The position numbers and the translations under genes were made by a program. DNA of 64,000 nt from Pelolinea submarina (GTDB lineage Bacteria; Chloroflexota; Anaerolineae; Anaerolineales; Anaerolineaceae), in contig NZ_AP018437.1 of assembly GCF_003966975.1 (NCBI RefSeq), positions 1,054,001-1,118,000 on the forward strand, given 5' to 3'. Shown here piece by piece: positions 1-8,375 of this stretch. A model generated the notes under the pieces. The model saw only the letters and a list, made by a program, of their open reading frames with translations, was not told the origin of the DNA and ran no database searches. Numbering within the stretch: position 1 is the first letter of the stretch; each line of letters starts with the position of its first letter.

Positions 1-1
1 A

Positions 2-244
2 GTTGCCGGCGTGATGGTAGCTTCCCTGATCAGCATTTCTACCCCGGTTGTGTTATTCCAGACCGAAGCGGAAGGCAGCGGTGTAGCTTTGCAGGGAATC
101 CTGGATTCCATCCTGCCCAAAGCGTTGCCATTGGGATTACTCTTCCTGGTTTATTTCTTACTGAAGAAAAAGATGTCCCCCATCCTGGTCATGCTTCTGT
201 TGATGGTACTGACGGTTGTCCTGAAAGTGTTGGGTTGGATCTAG
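2..244 (+). CDS. PTS mannose/fructose/sorbose family IID component (C-terminal part)
   Basis: This is the 3' end of a gene whose start lies before the window. The frame is open from base 2 and ends at TAG 242-244. The first visible residues read VAGVMVASLISIST, matching the conserved C-terminal stretch of mannose-family IID permease subunits. They are followed by a hydrophobic segment, a LLKKKMSP turn and a second hydrophobic segment up to the C-terminus, the usual end of IID proteins. IID works with IIC in the membrane to import a hexose-type substrate, which IIB phosphorylates. A matching IIA gene lies at 1348, so IIB and IIC are expected upstream of the window. The family call rests only on this fragment, so the substrate cannot be named. 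Confidence 0.8.
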   Translation, partial: VAGVMVASLISISTPVVLFQTEAEGSGVALQGILDSILPKALPLGLLFLVYFLLKKKMSPILVMLLLMVLTVVLKVLGWI

Positions 245-269
245 TTCAATTAATTTGCTAAAACAAAAA

Positions 270-303
270 AGTAATCGCCGGATCTTTCACACCGGCGATT
301 ACT
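270..303 (+). terminator. Intercistronic hairpin between IID and the dehydrogenase gene
   Basis: A perfect 12-bp inverted repeat (270-281 and 292-303) encloses a 10-base loop. It starts 25 bases after the IID stop and ends 14 bases before the next start codon. There is no run of T after the 3' arm; the ribosome binding site AAAGGAG follows at once. It is therefore more likely a partial terminator or an mRNA-stabilising or processing hairpin inside the operon than a full stop. Confidence 0.6.
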
Positions 304-317
304 AAAAGGAGTAAAGA

Positions 318-1337
318 TTGAAAGCAGCAGTATTTAGCGCCCCTAATACAATTACCTACGATAACGATTATCCCGAACCGCATTCAGCGGAAGGATTGTT
401 ATTGCACATCCATGCCAGCGGTATTTGTGGAACGGATATTAAAGCGTTGAGCGGAACACGCCCCGGTATGCAGCCACCCATGGTACTCGGACACGAGCTG
501 GCTGGTGAAGTGCTGGAATCGGCGCTGCCTGATTTCAAGACAGGTGATCGCATTTCTGTGGCGCCCTATGCCGGATGCGGGACCTGCCGGTTCTGCTTAT
601 CCGGACGCGAGGACCAATGTCGAAATAAGACCTTCCTTTCCGGGGGAGCCTTTGCAGAGAAAGTAGCAGTTCCGGCTTTATTAGCCGCGAAAACCGCCTG
701 GAAGATTCCCGCGGATGTCAGCTATGAAGAAGCGGCATTGGCGGAGCCATTGGCCTGTGTGGTCTTTTCATTAAAGACTTGCCGCTGGGAACCCGGTTGG
801 AGCATCCTGGTGGTGGGAGGCGGATTTATGGGGCTGCTGCATGTGCTGCTGGCTTCCGCCTGGGGAGCGGCCAAGGTGTTGGTGACGGAACCCAACCCTG
901 CACGGCGGGCCCTGGCCGAGCAGTTGGGAGCTGTGACGCATGATCCGGCGGTTGATGGTGATCTGGCACAGTGGGCTGCGGCGCAGACCGGTGGCCTGGG
1001 ACCTCACGTGGTTATCACCGCGGTGGGCGTCCCGGAAGTGGTGGAATCGGTCATTTCCACTGCCCGGCCAGGTGGAGTGGTGCATTTGTTCGGCGGATTG
1101 CCCAAAGACAGGGATCTTTTGGTCTCCGCATATGCAATACACTATCAATCGATTTCACTGGTAGGCACTTCCGGATTCCGAACAGCGGATTACCGGCTGG
1201 CCGCCGATATGATCGCGCATCAAAAAGTAAATCTGACCCCTTTGATTACAACCCGCCTGCCTTTGGACAAAGCTAAAGAAGGATTTGATCAAGCGAAATC
1301 GGGTCAGGCGGTCAAAGTACTCCTGTTTCAGGATTGA
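318..1337 (+). CDS. Zinc-dependent medium-chain dehydrogenase (sorbitol/threonine dehydrogenase-like)
   Basis: A 339-residue MDR-family dehydrogenase, likely oxidising a sugar alcohol or reducing a sugar (phosphate) with NAD(P). Catalytic zinc ligands C37, H59/E60 and E143 are in place, and the structural zinc cysteines C87, C90, C93 and C101 are intact. The Rossmann glycine motif GGGFMG lies at about 167-172. The start is TTG at 318, preceded by AAAGGAG at 305-311. It sits between PTS IID and IIA genes, so the substrate is probably the phosphorylated product of that PTS, as for sorbose-1-phosphate reductase or galactitol-1-phosphate dehydrogenase (inference). It shares zinc-ligand positions and the LFGGLPKD stretch with the dehydrogenase at 44955. 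Confidence 0.88.
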   Translation: MKAAVFSAPNTITYDNDYPEPHSAEGLLLHIHASGICGTDIKALSGTRPGMQPPMVLGHELAGEVLESALPDFKTGDRISVAPYAGCGTCRFCLSGREDQCRNKTFLSGGAFAEKVAVPALLAAKTAWKIPADVSYEEAALAEPLACVVFSLKTCRWEPGWSILVVGGGFMGLLHVLLASAWGAAKVLVTEPNPARRALAEQLGAVTHDPAVDGDLAQWAAAQTGGLGPHVVITAVGVPEVVESVISTARPGGVVHLFGGLPKDRDLLVSAYAIHYQSISLVGTSGFRTADYRLAADMIAHQKVNLTPLITTRLPLDKAKEGFDQAKSGQAVKVLLFQD

Positions 1338-1347
1338 GGAATCACAC

Positions 1348-1743
1348 ATGCAAATACCGGTTTTGATTATTGGACATGGCGATTTACCGACAGCATTGAT
1401 CAACAGCGCACAAATGCTGATGGGGGAGCGCGAGGGTGTTTATCCCTTGTGCCTGTATGAAGGCGATGGGTTGGAGAATTTTATTGGTAAGGTCTTCGAA
1501 CTGGTGGCTTCATTCGATCCGGAAGCACCTTTGCTGGTTTTTGTCGACCTGCAAGGTGGTACTCCCTGGAACGCGGTGTTGGGGGTGAATGACAAGCGTG
1601 TGCGGCTTGTCACGGGAGTCAATCTGCCGATGTTGATGGAAGTGCTGTGCTTGCGCGATCAGTGCGATGACATTGACCAGTTGGTTGAATGTGCCCTGAA
1701 GACCGCGCGTTTGAGCGTGATTGAAAAGCGATTTCCGCTTTAA
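1348..1743 (+). CDS. PTS mannose-family IIA component
   Basis: A 131-residue soluble EIIA of the mannose/fructose/sorbose family. The N-terminus MQIPVLIIGHGDLP carries the phosphorylatable histidine H10 in the GHG motif, and FVDLQGGTPWN is the second conserved loop of the fold. EIIA accepts phosphate from HPr and passes it to EIIB. The ATG at 1348 was chosen because homology begins there and GAGGA precedes it; an upstream in-frame start at 1285 would overlap the dehydrogenase gene. It lies 10 bases after the dehydrogenase and 12 before the aldolase, in one operon. Confidence 0.9.
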   Translation: MQIPVLIIGHGDLPTALINSAQMLMGEREGVYPLCLYEGDGLENFIGKVFELVASFDPEAPLLVFVDLQGGTPWNAVLGVNDKRVRLVTGVNLPMLMEVLCLRDQCDDIDQLVECALKTARLSVIEKRFPL

Positions 1744-1755
1744 GGAGAATTCCCC

Positions 1756-2535
1756 ATGCATGAAGGAAAGAAACGAAGACTGGATCGTGTGTTTGGCGCT
1801 GACGGAAAAATTCTGGTTGTGGCAATGGATCACGCGGCTTATATGCCGGATGCCGTGATCGGGTTGGAAAATCCGGGAGCTATCATCGCGAAGACCATGC
1901 CGGCCGGCGCGGATGCGTTGTTGACGACGCTGGGAACTTTGCGCAAAGCTGGCCCGGAAATCGGCACCTCCGCCGTTATCATGAGCGTGGAAAGTTTTCC
2001 GCAGGATATTGAAGAGGTTGTGCTTCAAGCGCTGCGTTACGATGTGGATATGATAAAAGTGATGGTATATCCCTTCGATGACACGGACCCGAATAATATC
2101 TGGAAATTCCAAAAATTAGCGACCATGGCGGATAAATGGAATTTGCCCATCATGGCCGAGGTCTTTCCGGGAGGATACCCGGCGAAATCCGAATACCTGA
2201 ATTTCAATAAACTTTCAGCTGCGCTGCGCGTGACGGCGGAAGCCGGAGCGGATGTCATCAAGACTTTCTTTATCGAAGAGGACGGCTATCCTAAAGGGTA
2301 TCGCGAAATTGTGGAGAATACGCAAATCCCGATCGTGGTATTGGGCGGAGAAAAATCGGATGACCCAAGGCCGCTGTTGGAGAAGGTCAAGAGGAGCATC
2401 GATTCAGGTGCTCGCGGGGTTGCCATTGGCCGTAATATATGGGGGCATCCCCGTCCGGATTTGATTACCTCCGCCGTGGCGGAAATCATCCATCACAACT
2501 CCTCCGTTGAAACAGCGCTTGGGATCTTGAAATAA
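1756..2535 (+). CDS. DeoC/FbaB/LsrF-type class I aldolase
   Basis: A 259-residue TIM-barrel class I aldolase of the family that includes archaeal fructose-bisphosphate aldolase and LsrF. The proposed Schiff-base lysine is K169 in VIKTFF. An N-terminal AMDHA motif (D25, H26) and the C-terminal phosphate-binding stretch GVAIGRNIWGH, then a conserved VHHN-like AEIIHHN segment, resemble LsrF. It probably cleaves or thiolyses the sugar phosphate made by the PTS and dehydrogenase encoded just upstream. The ATG at 1756 follows AAGGAGA (1742-1748). It ends the operon at 2535; the following 250 bases are AT-rich and non-coding. Exact substrate unknown. Confidence 0.85.
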   Translation: MHEGKKRRLDRVFGADGKILVVAMDHAAYMPDAVIGLENPGAIIAKTMPAGADALLTTLGTLRKAGPEIGTSAVIMSVESFPQDIEEVVLQALRYDVDMIKVMVYPFDDTDPNNIWKFQKLATMADKWNLPIMAEVFPGGYPAKSEYLNFNKLSAALRVTAEAGADVIKTFFIEEDGYPKGYREIVENTQIPIVVLGGEKSDDPRPLLEKVKRSIDSGARGVAIGRNIWGHPRPDLITSAVAEIIHHNSSVETALGILK

Positions 2536-2785
2536 AAAAACTCAATCTATTTTGTGTTTGTCAGAGCGTTTCTTCGATTTTCTGAGAATGAAGCGCTTTG
2601 ATTTTTAATAAGTCGTTCAAGTATTGAAGGATAGAAACAGAAGCAATTATCTTGAATTGAGGGAGCTGACTCCAGATGAACAAAGGTAATGAAAGATTGT
2701 TAAAATTATGTACGAAATCCTTCCAAGTAAATAATATAATCATCAATAATGTTAAAATTGATCTTACGAGGGATGAACTAACCTG

Positions 2786-3757
2786 ATGACACGTTACGAC
2801 GATATTGAGAAGATAGTACAAATTGCCCGGCAATATTACGAGCAGAACCTAACCCAGGATGAGATTGCGGCCAACTTCGGTATTTCGAGGCCGACTGTCT
2901 CCCGCATGCTCAAGAAAGCGCTGGATGACAAGATTGTATTTATCAATATCATCGATCCATATAATAAAAGCACTGAATATTCCGATAAACTATCGCAAAT
3001 TCTGCAGTTAAAACACTGCATTGTCATTTCCGGCCAGGTGCATGATATCAATATCACCCGCCGCAATATTGCACTGGCAGCCGCGCACTATCTGGCAGAT
3101 ACCATCCAAGCGGAGGATGTGGTCGGTTTGGGCTGGGGGCGAACCTTATATGAATTGGCTGAAAGCATGGAGCAGCAGCCCGGACGGGACGTCTTATTTG
3201 TGCCGATGTTAGGCGGCATTGGACAAATCAAACCCAGTTTACAGGTGCACAGCATCATTCAGAAGGTCAGCGATGCTTTTGGCGGAAGATGGATTCAGTA
3301 TTACGTGCCGGGCATTGTGGATAGCAAGGAGCTGCGCGAGCAGTTAACGCAAACAGCCAACGTGCAGGAAATGCTGGGGTTGTGGAAACGCATGAATAAG
3401 GCAGTGGTGGGCATCGGTGAAACCCCCGTCAGCAGCGAGATTATCTTCCAGGATAATGTGGCCGACATCGAGAAGAACGGGCTGGTGGAGCATGGCGCGG
3501 TAGGGGACATTTGTATGCGTTTCTTTGATAGAGACGGTAAACCCGTGAATTACATGATGCAGGATATCATGAGCATCGAGCTGCACGAACTGGCACGCGT
3601 ACCCGAAGTGATCGCCATTGCCGGCGGTGATCAAAAAGTAGACGCGATCATCGGCGCCAGCAAGGCGAAATACATCAACACACTCATTACGGATGAATTG
3701 ACCGCGCAGCGCATCCTCGAAAAAGTAAAGTTTTCATCCATCGCCCACGATAATTAA
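2786..3757 (+). CDS. SorC-family sugar-binding transcriptional regulator
   Basis: A 323-residue regulator with an N-terminal helix-turn-helix (about residues 10-45: LTQDEIAANFGISRPTVSRM) and a C-terminal NagB/RpiA-like sugar-phosphate-binding domain. Typical motifs are GLGWGRTLYELAE near 115 and GAVGDICMRFFD near 240. SorC-type regulators sense a phosphorylated pathway intermediate and control neighbouring sugar genes. The ATG at 2786 follows ACGAGGGATG. It stands alone after the PTS/aldolase operon and meets the GH13 gene tail to tail with only 9 bases between them. The likely target is the PTS operon. It is one of three paralogues in the window (also 43356 and 60019). Confidence 0.88.
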   Translation: MTRYDDIEKIVQIARQYYEQNLTQDEIAANFGISRPTVSRMLKKALDDKIVFINIIDPYNKSTEYSDKLSQILQLKHCIVISGQVHDINITRRNIALAAAHYLADTIQAEDVVGLGWGRTLYELAESMEQQPGRDVLFVPMLGGIGQIKPSLQVHSIIQKVSDAFGGRWIQYYVPGIVDSKELREQLTQTANVQEMLGLWKRMNKAVVGIGETPVSSEIIFQDNVADIEKNGLVEHGAVGDICMRFFDRDGKPVNYMMQDIMSIELHELARVPEVIAIAGGDQKVDAIIGASKAKYINTLITDELTAQRILEKVKFSSIAHDN

Positions 3758-3766
3758 AATACTTTT

Positions 3767-5143
3767 TTAGCGCACAGCCAACTTTAATACGCGTCCCCAA
3801 CGCGGCGGAATCTCCTCTATCACCAGCCGGCCGTTTTCCAATTTAAAATCTTCTCCGTTATTAAGTACATCCACCACGGTTTCCGCGCGCACCGGCAGAT
3901 CCAACTCCAGGCGGGCGGGCTCGGCCGCGGCGTTCAGCATGACAACGATGTATTCATCGCTGCTGAGCCGCGCGAAAGCCAGCTGCTCAGAAGCCACATG
4001 CAATTGGCTGTAGCCGCCAGAACGCAGAGCGGGCAGCTGGGCGCGCAAGGCGGCCAGGCGGGTAATGGTTTCGGGCAGGTGCGGCTGGGGCGCGTTGCGC
4101 TGTAGTTGATCCAAGTCCAAAGCGGGACGTAAGGGGCGGTCATCCTGCGCGCTGCGGCGGCCGTCTACTCCAAATTCGCTGCCGTAGTAAATAGATGGGA
4201 TGCCCGGCATGGTGAAGAGCAGCAGGTAGAGCGGGTTGAGCAGGGCCGGGTCGGGCAGCTTGGCGGCCACGCGGTCCACATCGTGATTGTCTGCGAAATT
4301 ATAGAGCGGCAGTCCGCAATACAGCCCACCGGGGCCGAACTCGCGGTTGAGCGAGTAGGCGATCTCGAAGTAATTCTTGTCTACCAGGCTGGAATACAGA
4401 CCTTTGTAAGCTTCGTAATTGGTGACCGAATCCAGCGTCTGCGGGTTGGCCCAGCGGCTGTAATCGCCGTGCACCACTTCGCCCAACAGGAAGAAATCCG
4501 GTTTGAGCGCGCGGCAGAATGCGCTCAACTCCTGCAGAAATTCCATATCCAACTGGTAAGCCACATCCAGGCGCAGACCGTCGATGTCGAATTCCTGCAC
4601 CCAGGTGCGCACAGCCTCGAACAGGTGCGCGCGCACGTCCGGATTGCGCAGGTTCAAATGGACCAGGTCGTAATGCCCTTCCCAGGGGGTGTAGGTGAAG
4701 GGGTCGCCATAGGGATTGGACTCGCCGAAGCGCAGGCCGTCGAACCAGCCGCAATAAGCAGAGGCAGCACCCTTCTGCTGCACGTCGCGGAAAGCCCAAA
4801 AGTCGCGCCCGACATGGTTGAAGACCCCGTCCAGAATCAAGCGTATGCCATTGTTGTGCAGCTCAGCGGACAGCTTTTGCAGGTCGCTGTTGCTGCCTAG
4901 GCGGCGATCAACTTTATAGTAATCGGCGGTGTCGTAACCGTGCGCGCTGGATTCGAACAGCGGCCCCAGATAGAGCGCGTTCATACCCAATGCGCGCATG
5001 TGCGGGATCCATTGGCCGACCTTGGCCAAACGGTCCTGCGCCGGGCTGGAAAAATCATTGCGCTCGGGGGCGCCGCAAAAACCCAACGGGTAAATGTGAT
5101 AAAAAACTGCCTCTTGGGCCCAATGTGTTTTTTGTTGATTCAT
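3767..5143 (-). CDS. GH13 alpha-amylase family glycosidase
   Basis: A 458-residue (beta/alpha)8 glycosidase. Conserved region I is DGVFNH (105-110), the nucleophile is D193 in GLRLDVA, the acid/base is E222 in LLGEVVH, and the transition-state aspartate is D288 in FADNHD. It has no signal peptide, so it acts in the cytoplasm on maltooligosaccharides or related alpha-glucosides; it is shorter than typical secreted amylases and close to cyclomaltodextrinase/neopullulanase-like enzymes without the N-terminal domain. The ATG follows AGGAGATCAGG. It lies downstream of the TetR gene on the same strand, with a palindrome at 5170-5188 just ahead of its start, suggesting repression by that regulator. 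Confidence 0.9.
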   Translation of the reverse strand: MNQQKTHWAQEAVFYHIYPLGFCGAPERNDFSSPAQDRLAKVGQWIPHMRALGMNALYLGPLFESSAHGYDTADYYKVDRRLGSNSDLQKLSAELHNNGIRLILDGVFNHVGRDFWAFRDVQQKGAASAYCGWFDGLRFGESNPYGDPFTYTPWEGHYDLVHLNLRNPDVRAHLFEAVRTWVQEFDIDGLRLDVAYQLDMEFLQELSAFCRALKPDFFLLGEVVHGDYSRWANPQTLDSVTNYEAYKGLYSSLVDKNYFEIAYSLNREFGPGGLYCGLPLYNFADNHDVDRVAAKLPDPALLNPLYLLLFTMPGIPSIYYGSEFGVDGRRSAQDDRPLRPALDLDQLQRNAPQPHLPETITRLAALRAQLPALRSGGYSQLHVASEQLAFARLSSDEYIVVMLNAAAEPARLELDLPVRAETVVDVLNNGEDFKLENGRLVIEEIPPRWGRVLKLAVR

Positions 5144-5169
5144 AATTCCTGATCTCCTAAATTAGATAT

Positions 5170-5188
5170 ACATACCGTTAGGTATAGT
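5170..5188. promoter_or_regulatory. Putative TetR operator upstream of the GH13 gene
   Basis: The sequence ACATACCGTTAGGTATAGT contains the dyad ATACC-GTTA-GGTAT. It matches the layout of the larger palindrome in front of the TetR gene (TATACC-AATC-GGTACA), both with four bases between the arms. The position, about 27 bases before the GH13 start, suits repression. Binding by the adjacent TetR protein is inferred from this match. Confidence 0.6.
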
Positions 5189-5210
5189 TAATGGATAAAA
5201 AAATATAACC

Positions 5211-5777
5211 CTATGAGAAAATACCGTGCATGAATTGGTGCAGCAAACGGCGCACAAAATCCTCATCAAGTTCCGAAAAACCGTTCAGTGCCAGCATAAC
5301 GTAGGTATTGATCATGCCCAGGAAGGAAGCGGCGTAAGTGCGCTGGCGGCCCTGCATATTGCCGTGATCCAATGCGGCCGCGGCAAACAGGTTCTCCAAC
5401 AGGCTTTGCTGGCGATCGTTGAAGGGCTGCATGGCTTTGAAGGCTTCGCTGTCATGTGGCGCGAACCACATGGACAGGTAAAAGCGATAGAGGTGCGGTT
5501 TTTGACGGCCAAAATTGAAATACGTCTGCGCCACTTGATAGAGCGTGTCGGTGATGTCGTGCCGGTAATTCGCGGCGCTCTCCAATTGGGCCAGAAAAGG
5601 GTTGAGTTCTTCCGCCAGCAGGGTATTCAACAACCCGCTCTTGCTGCCAAAGTAGTGATACAGGGTCGGCTTGGTAATGCCGGCTGCGTCGCAAATGGTC
5701 TGCACACCCACGGCATCATAGCCGTTCAGAGTGAACAGATCCAGGGCACACTTCAGCAGGTTGTCGCGGTTTTCCAT
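5211..5777 (-). CDS. TetR/AcrR-family transcriptional regulator
   Basis: A 188-residue one-domain regulator. The N-terminal helix-turn-helix reads GVQTICDAAGITKPTLYHYF, the classical TetR signature, followed by GSKSGLL. The C-terminal ligand domain is unassigned. I prefer the ATG at 5777 because the family N-terminus (MENRDNLLKCALDLF) begins there; an in-frame start at 5819 would put the operator palindrome 5783-5806 inside the gene. The gene sits between lactate dehydrogenase and GH13, all on the minus strand. The two matching palindromes suggest it represses itself and the GH13 gene. Confidence 0.85.
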   Translation of the reverse strand: MENRDNLLKCALDLFTLNGYDAVGVQTICDAAGITKPTLYHYFGSKSGLLNTLLAEELNPFLAQLESAANYRHDITDTLYQVAQTYFNFGRQKPHLYRFYLSMWFAPHDSEAFKAMQPFNDRQQSLLENLFAAAALDHGNMQGRQRTYAASFLGMINTYVMLALNGFSELDEDFVRRLLHQFMHGIFS

Positions 5778-5782
5778 GGAGA

Positions 5783-5806
5783 ATAGTATACCAATCGGTA
5801 CACTAT
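5783..5806. promoter_or_regulatory. Putative TetR autoregulatory operator
   Basis: A near-perfect palindrome: ATAGTATACC, spacer AATC, GGTACACTAT, with one mismatched pair in ten. It lies 6 bases ahead of the chosen TetR start codon, where a bound repressor would block its own promoter or leader. A second copy of the core lies at 5170-5188. Confidence 0.65.
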
Positions 5807-5830
5807 CTGTCAAGAGCAAATGAGCGAAAA

Positions 5831-6811
5831 TTAGAGGGGTTGAATGTCCAGCTGCTCGATGATCCCGTGCATGACCTGGGCGGAATTCTGCAGCGCGGCC
5901 GTTTCGCCTTCGTCCAGGTTCAGCTTGAGAATACGTTCCACGCCGTCTGCGCCGACGATGGCCGGCAGGCTGAGATAAACGTCCTCGATGCCGTAGAAAC
6001 CGGGCACCCGGTTGGAGACAGACAGCACGGAGTGCTGGTCGCGCAGGATGCTTTCCACGATGCGCGCCAGGCCGACCCCCACGGCGTAAAAGGTTGCGCC
6101 TTTGCGTTTGATGATTTCATAAGCGGCGTTGCGCACGTCGTTGGCCATTTTGACGCGGTCTTCGGCGCTGATCTCGCAGCCCACTTGCTGGCAGAAGTCC
6201 AGCAGGGGAATGCCGGCGATATTGGCCGAGCTCCAAATGGCGACTTCGGAATCGCCGTGTTCGCCCACGATGAAGGCATGCACATTGCGCGCGTCCAGTG
6301 AAAAACGCTGGCTGATCATGGAGCGGAAGCGGGCGGTGTCCAGCACTGTGCCGGAGCCGATCACGCGCTGCGCGGGCAGGCCGGTCAGCTTCCAGGTGGC
6401 GTAGCTGAGGACGTCCACCGGGTTGGTGGCGATCAACAGGATGGCTTCATTGTTGTATTTCAACACCTGCGGCAGGATTTGCCGGAAGATGGCGATGTTG
6501 CGTTTGAGCAGGTCCAGGCGTGTTTCATCCGGGCGCTGGGCTGAACCGGCCGAGATCACCACAATGTTGGCACCGGCTACATCGGGATAATCCCCGTTCC
6601 AGATGCGCACCGGGTTGGAAAGCGGCACGGCGTGGTTGAGGTCCATCACCTCGCCCTCGGTACGTTCCTTATCCCGGTCAATCAACACAATCTCTCCGGT
6701 TAAACCTTCCAGCATTAATGCGTAGGCGAAAGTGGTGCCAACCTTACCAGCACCGATGATGGCGATCTTATGGGTGGTGGAAAGCGCTTCTAAAACATTT
6801 GCTTTTGTCAT
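5831..6811 (-). CDS. ldh: L-lactate dehydrogenase
   Basis: A 326-residue NAD-dependent enzyme that reduces pyruvate to L-lactate, regenerating NAD in fermentation. The nucleotide motif GAGKVG is at 20-25. The substrate-specificity position is Gln (Q92 in SAQRPDETR), which points to lactate rather than malate dehydrogenase. The catalytic histidine is H185 in GEHGDSE and the arginine of ETRLDLL is R98. A promoter-length AT-rich region lies upstream (6812-6960). It precedes the TetR gene on the same strand with 53 bases between, so some co-transcription is possible. Confidence 0.92.
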   Translation of the reverse strand: MTKANVLEALSTTHKIAIIGAGKVGTTFAYALMLEGLTGEIVLIDRDKERTEGEVMDLNHAVPLSNPVRIWNGDYPDVAGANIVVISAGSAQRPDETRLDLLKRNIAIFRQILPQVLKYNNEAILLIATNPVDVLSYATWKLTGLPAQRVIGSGTVLDTARFRSMISQRFSLDARNVHAFIVGEHGDSEVAIWSSANIAGIPLLDFCQQVGCEISAEDRVKMANDVRNAAYEIIKRKGATFYAVGVGLARIVESILRDQHSVLSVSNRVPGFYGIEDVYLSLPAIVGADGVERILKLNLDEGETAALQNSAQVMHGIIEQLDIQPL

Positions 6812-6963
6812 TTTTTTACCTTCTTTCTCAGACTTGCCCCCAAAGACTAAGTTTCAAGTCTTTCAAGACCCTATGGTCTCATTTTCCCCCAAGATAATAA
6901 TTAATAGTATCAGAATAATAATAGATAAATATAAATAAGATGGAAAGCGTTCGCTTAGTTAAA

Positions 6964-7007
6964 ACAGCCCTCCGGTTTATTGTTAACTGATGCAAACTGA
7001 GGGCTGT
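6964..7007 (-). terminator. Likely terminator of the flavocytochrome/cytochrome operon
   Basis: Inverted repeat ACAGCCCTC (6964-6972) and GAGGGCTGT (6999-7007), with a 26-base loop. Read on the minus strand, the 3' arm is followed by TTTTAAC, a short U tract, 34 bases after the stop of the gene at 7041. Confidence 0.55.
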
Positions 7008-7040
7008 CTGATTTTGGAAGAACTGAATAGAAAAGGATTC

Positions 7041-8360
7041 CTAAGCCATTTCGTATTTTTCCAGGGTCACCTGATGATGGGGAATATGTAGCTTATGCAG
7101 GTTGGATTCCATGGCGTCGATCATAGGCAGCGGGCCGCAAACGAAATAATATAACTCGGCGCGGTTGTCCGGCAGGGTGTTGGCCAGCATATCCTTTGTG
7201 ATAAAGCCGGTTTCGCTTTTCAGCTTTTTAGCCGGTACTTCCAGCACGTGTGTGATGGTCAGGTTCAACTGCTCCGCCAGCTGATCGATCTCGGCCTTGA
7301 AGGGGATCTTCTCTTCGGAGTGGTTGCCGTAGAACAGGAACAGCGGGCGTTGGTCTTTTTGGTCTGCCAGGGTATGCAGGATGCTCATAACCGGCGCGAT
7401 GCCGATGCCGCCGGCCAGCATGACCAGGCCTTTGAGCGTTTTAGGCGAATCCGGGCAGAAACTGCCGTAAGGGCCGTCCACATACACGGTTTCCCCGCCT
7501 TTTAAATCGCCGATGCTGCGGGTGAAATCGCCCAGGGCTTTGATGGAAAAGCGCAATTCATCTTTGCGGTGGGCGCTGCCGGAAATGGAGAAGGGGTTGC
7601 GGTGCAGCGTGAAAGGCGAGCTGTTGATGTTGAGCCAGGCCACCTGTCCGGCGTGGAAATCCAGGCCGGCGTGTCCTTCAGGTTTGAGCACCAGCGTCCA
7701 GGTATCGGCCACTTCGGGGATGATCCGCGCGACCTTGAACGGCCGGCGGCTGAGCTGCCATGGTTTGATCAGACGCATATAAAGCGCCATGCCAGCCCAG
7801 ATGACCACTTCGACCAGCCAGGCAATGCGCATAGCGGATGCGTTCATGTAGTAATTGACCTTCAATAAATGGATGACGGCGAACACCACGATGATGAGCG
7901 CCAGCAGGTCATGCAGCCCGTGCCAGGCGTTGTAATCCAGTTTCAGCTCCTTGCGCAGTACGGAAGTGATGGCGATCAGGATCAATCCGGCCAAACCGAT
8001 CAAACCGGCCTGCGCCCGCCAGGGCGCTGTGAAGGGGTTGAGCAGCAGCAAGGTATACGGATTGGTGACCAGCAGAATGACCGGATGCAGGAAGATCAGC
8101 AGCACCGACAGTACCGAGAGCAGGTGATGTACGCGGTAAATACCGTCCAGGTCGAAGACGTTGGACAGGAAGGGCAGGCGGGCGGTGGGCAGGAACTGCA
8201 GCCCGGCCATGGATAATCCCACGAATCCCAGCATCACGGAAAGATCGCGCCAGAAGCTGCGTCCGGGCGGCATGGGGAACAGCAGGAAAACGAACAGCGG
8301 CAGGAAGATCAACGTAAGGTAGACTACCAAGGCCAGCACGCGTTTGGTTTTTGTATTCAT
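7041..8360 (-). CDS. Ferric reductase-like flavocytochrome (FRD-type transmembrane plus FAD/NAD domains)
   Basis: A 439-residue membrane oxidoreductase. The N-terminal ~195 residues hold about six transmembrane helices with histidines suited to bis-His haem (YRVHHLL, LIFLHPV, AWHGLHDLL, VIHLLKV). The C-terminal half is a ferredoxin-NADP reductase-like module: FAD motif HRNPFSIS, NAD(P) motif LAGGIGIAPVMS, and terminal FVCGPLPMID. Such proteins move electrons from NAD(P)H across the membrane. It follows the pentaheme cytochrome gene on the same strand with a 15-base gap, so the two probably form an electron-transfer unit, with the outward acceptor unknown. Confidence 0.85.
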   Translation of the reverse strand: MNTKTKRVLALVVYLTLIFLPLFVFLLFPMPPGRSFWRDLSVMLGFVGLSMAGLQFLPTARLPFLSNVFDLDGIYRVHHLLSVLSVLLIFLHPVILLVTNPYTLLLLNPFTAPWRAQAGLIGLAGLILIAITSVLRKELKLDYNAWHGLHDLLALIIVVFAVIHLLKVNYYMNASAMRIAWLVEVVIWAGMALYMRLIKPWQLSRRPFKVARIIPEVADTWTLVLKPEGHAGLDFHAGQVAWLNINSSPFTLHRNPFSISGSAHRKDELRFSIKALGDFTRSIGDLKGGETVYVDGPYGSFCPDSPKTLKGLVMLAGGIGIAPVMSILHTLADQKDQRPLFLFYGNHSEEKIPFKAEIDQLAEQLNLTITHVLEVPAKKLKSETGFITKDMLANTLPDNRAELYYFVCGPLPMIDAMESNLHKLHIPHHQVTLEKYEMA

Positions 8361-8375
8361 GATTTATCCTTCTGC

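Noticed and set aside
4283..4900. Long open frame on the plus strand opposite the GH13 gene
   Set aside because: It is the antisense shadow of a gene with intact catalytic motifs; the reading has no family features.
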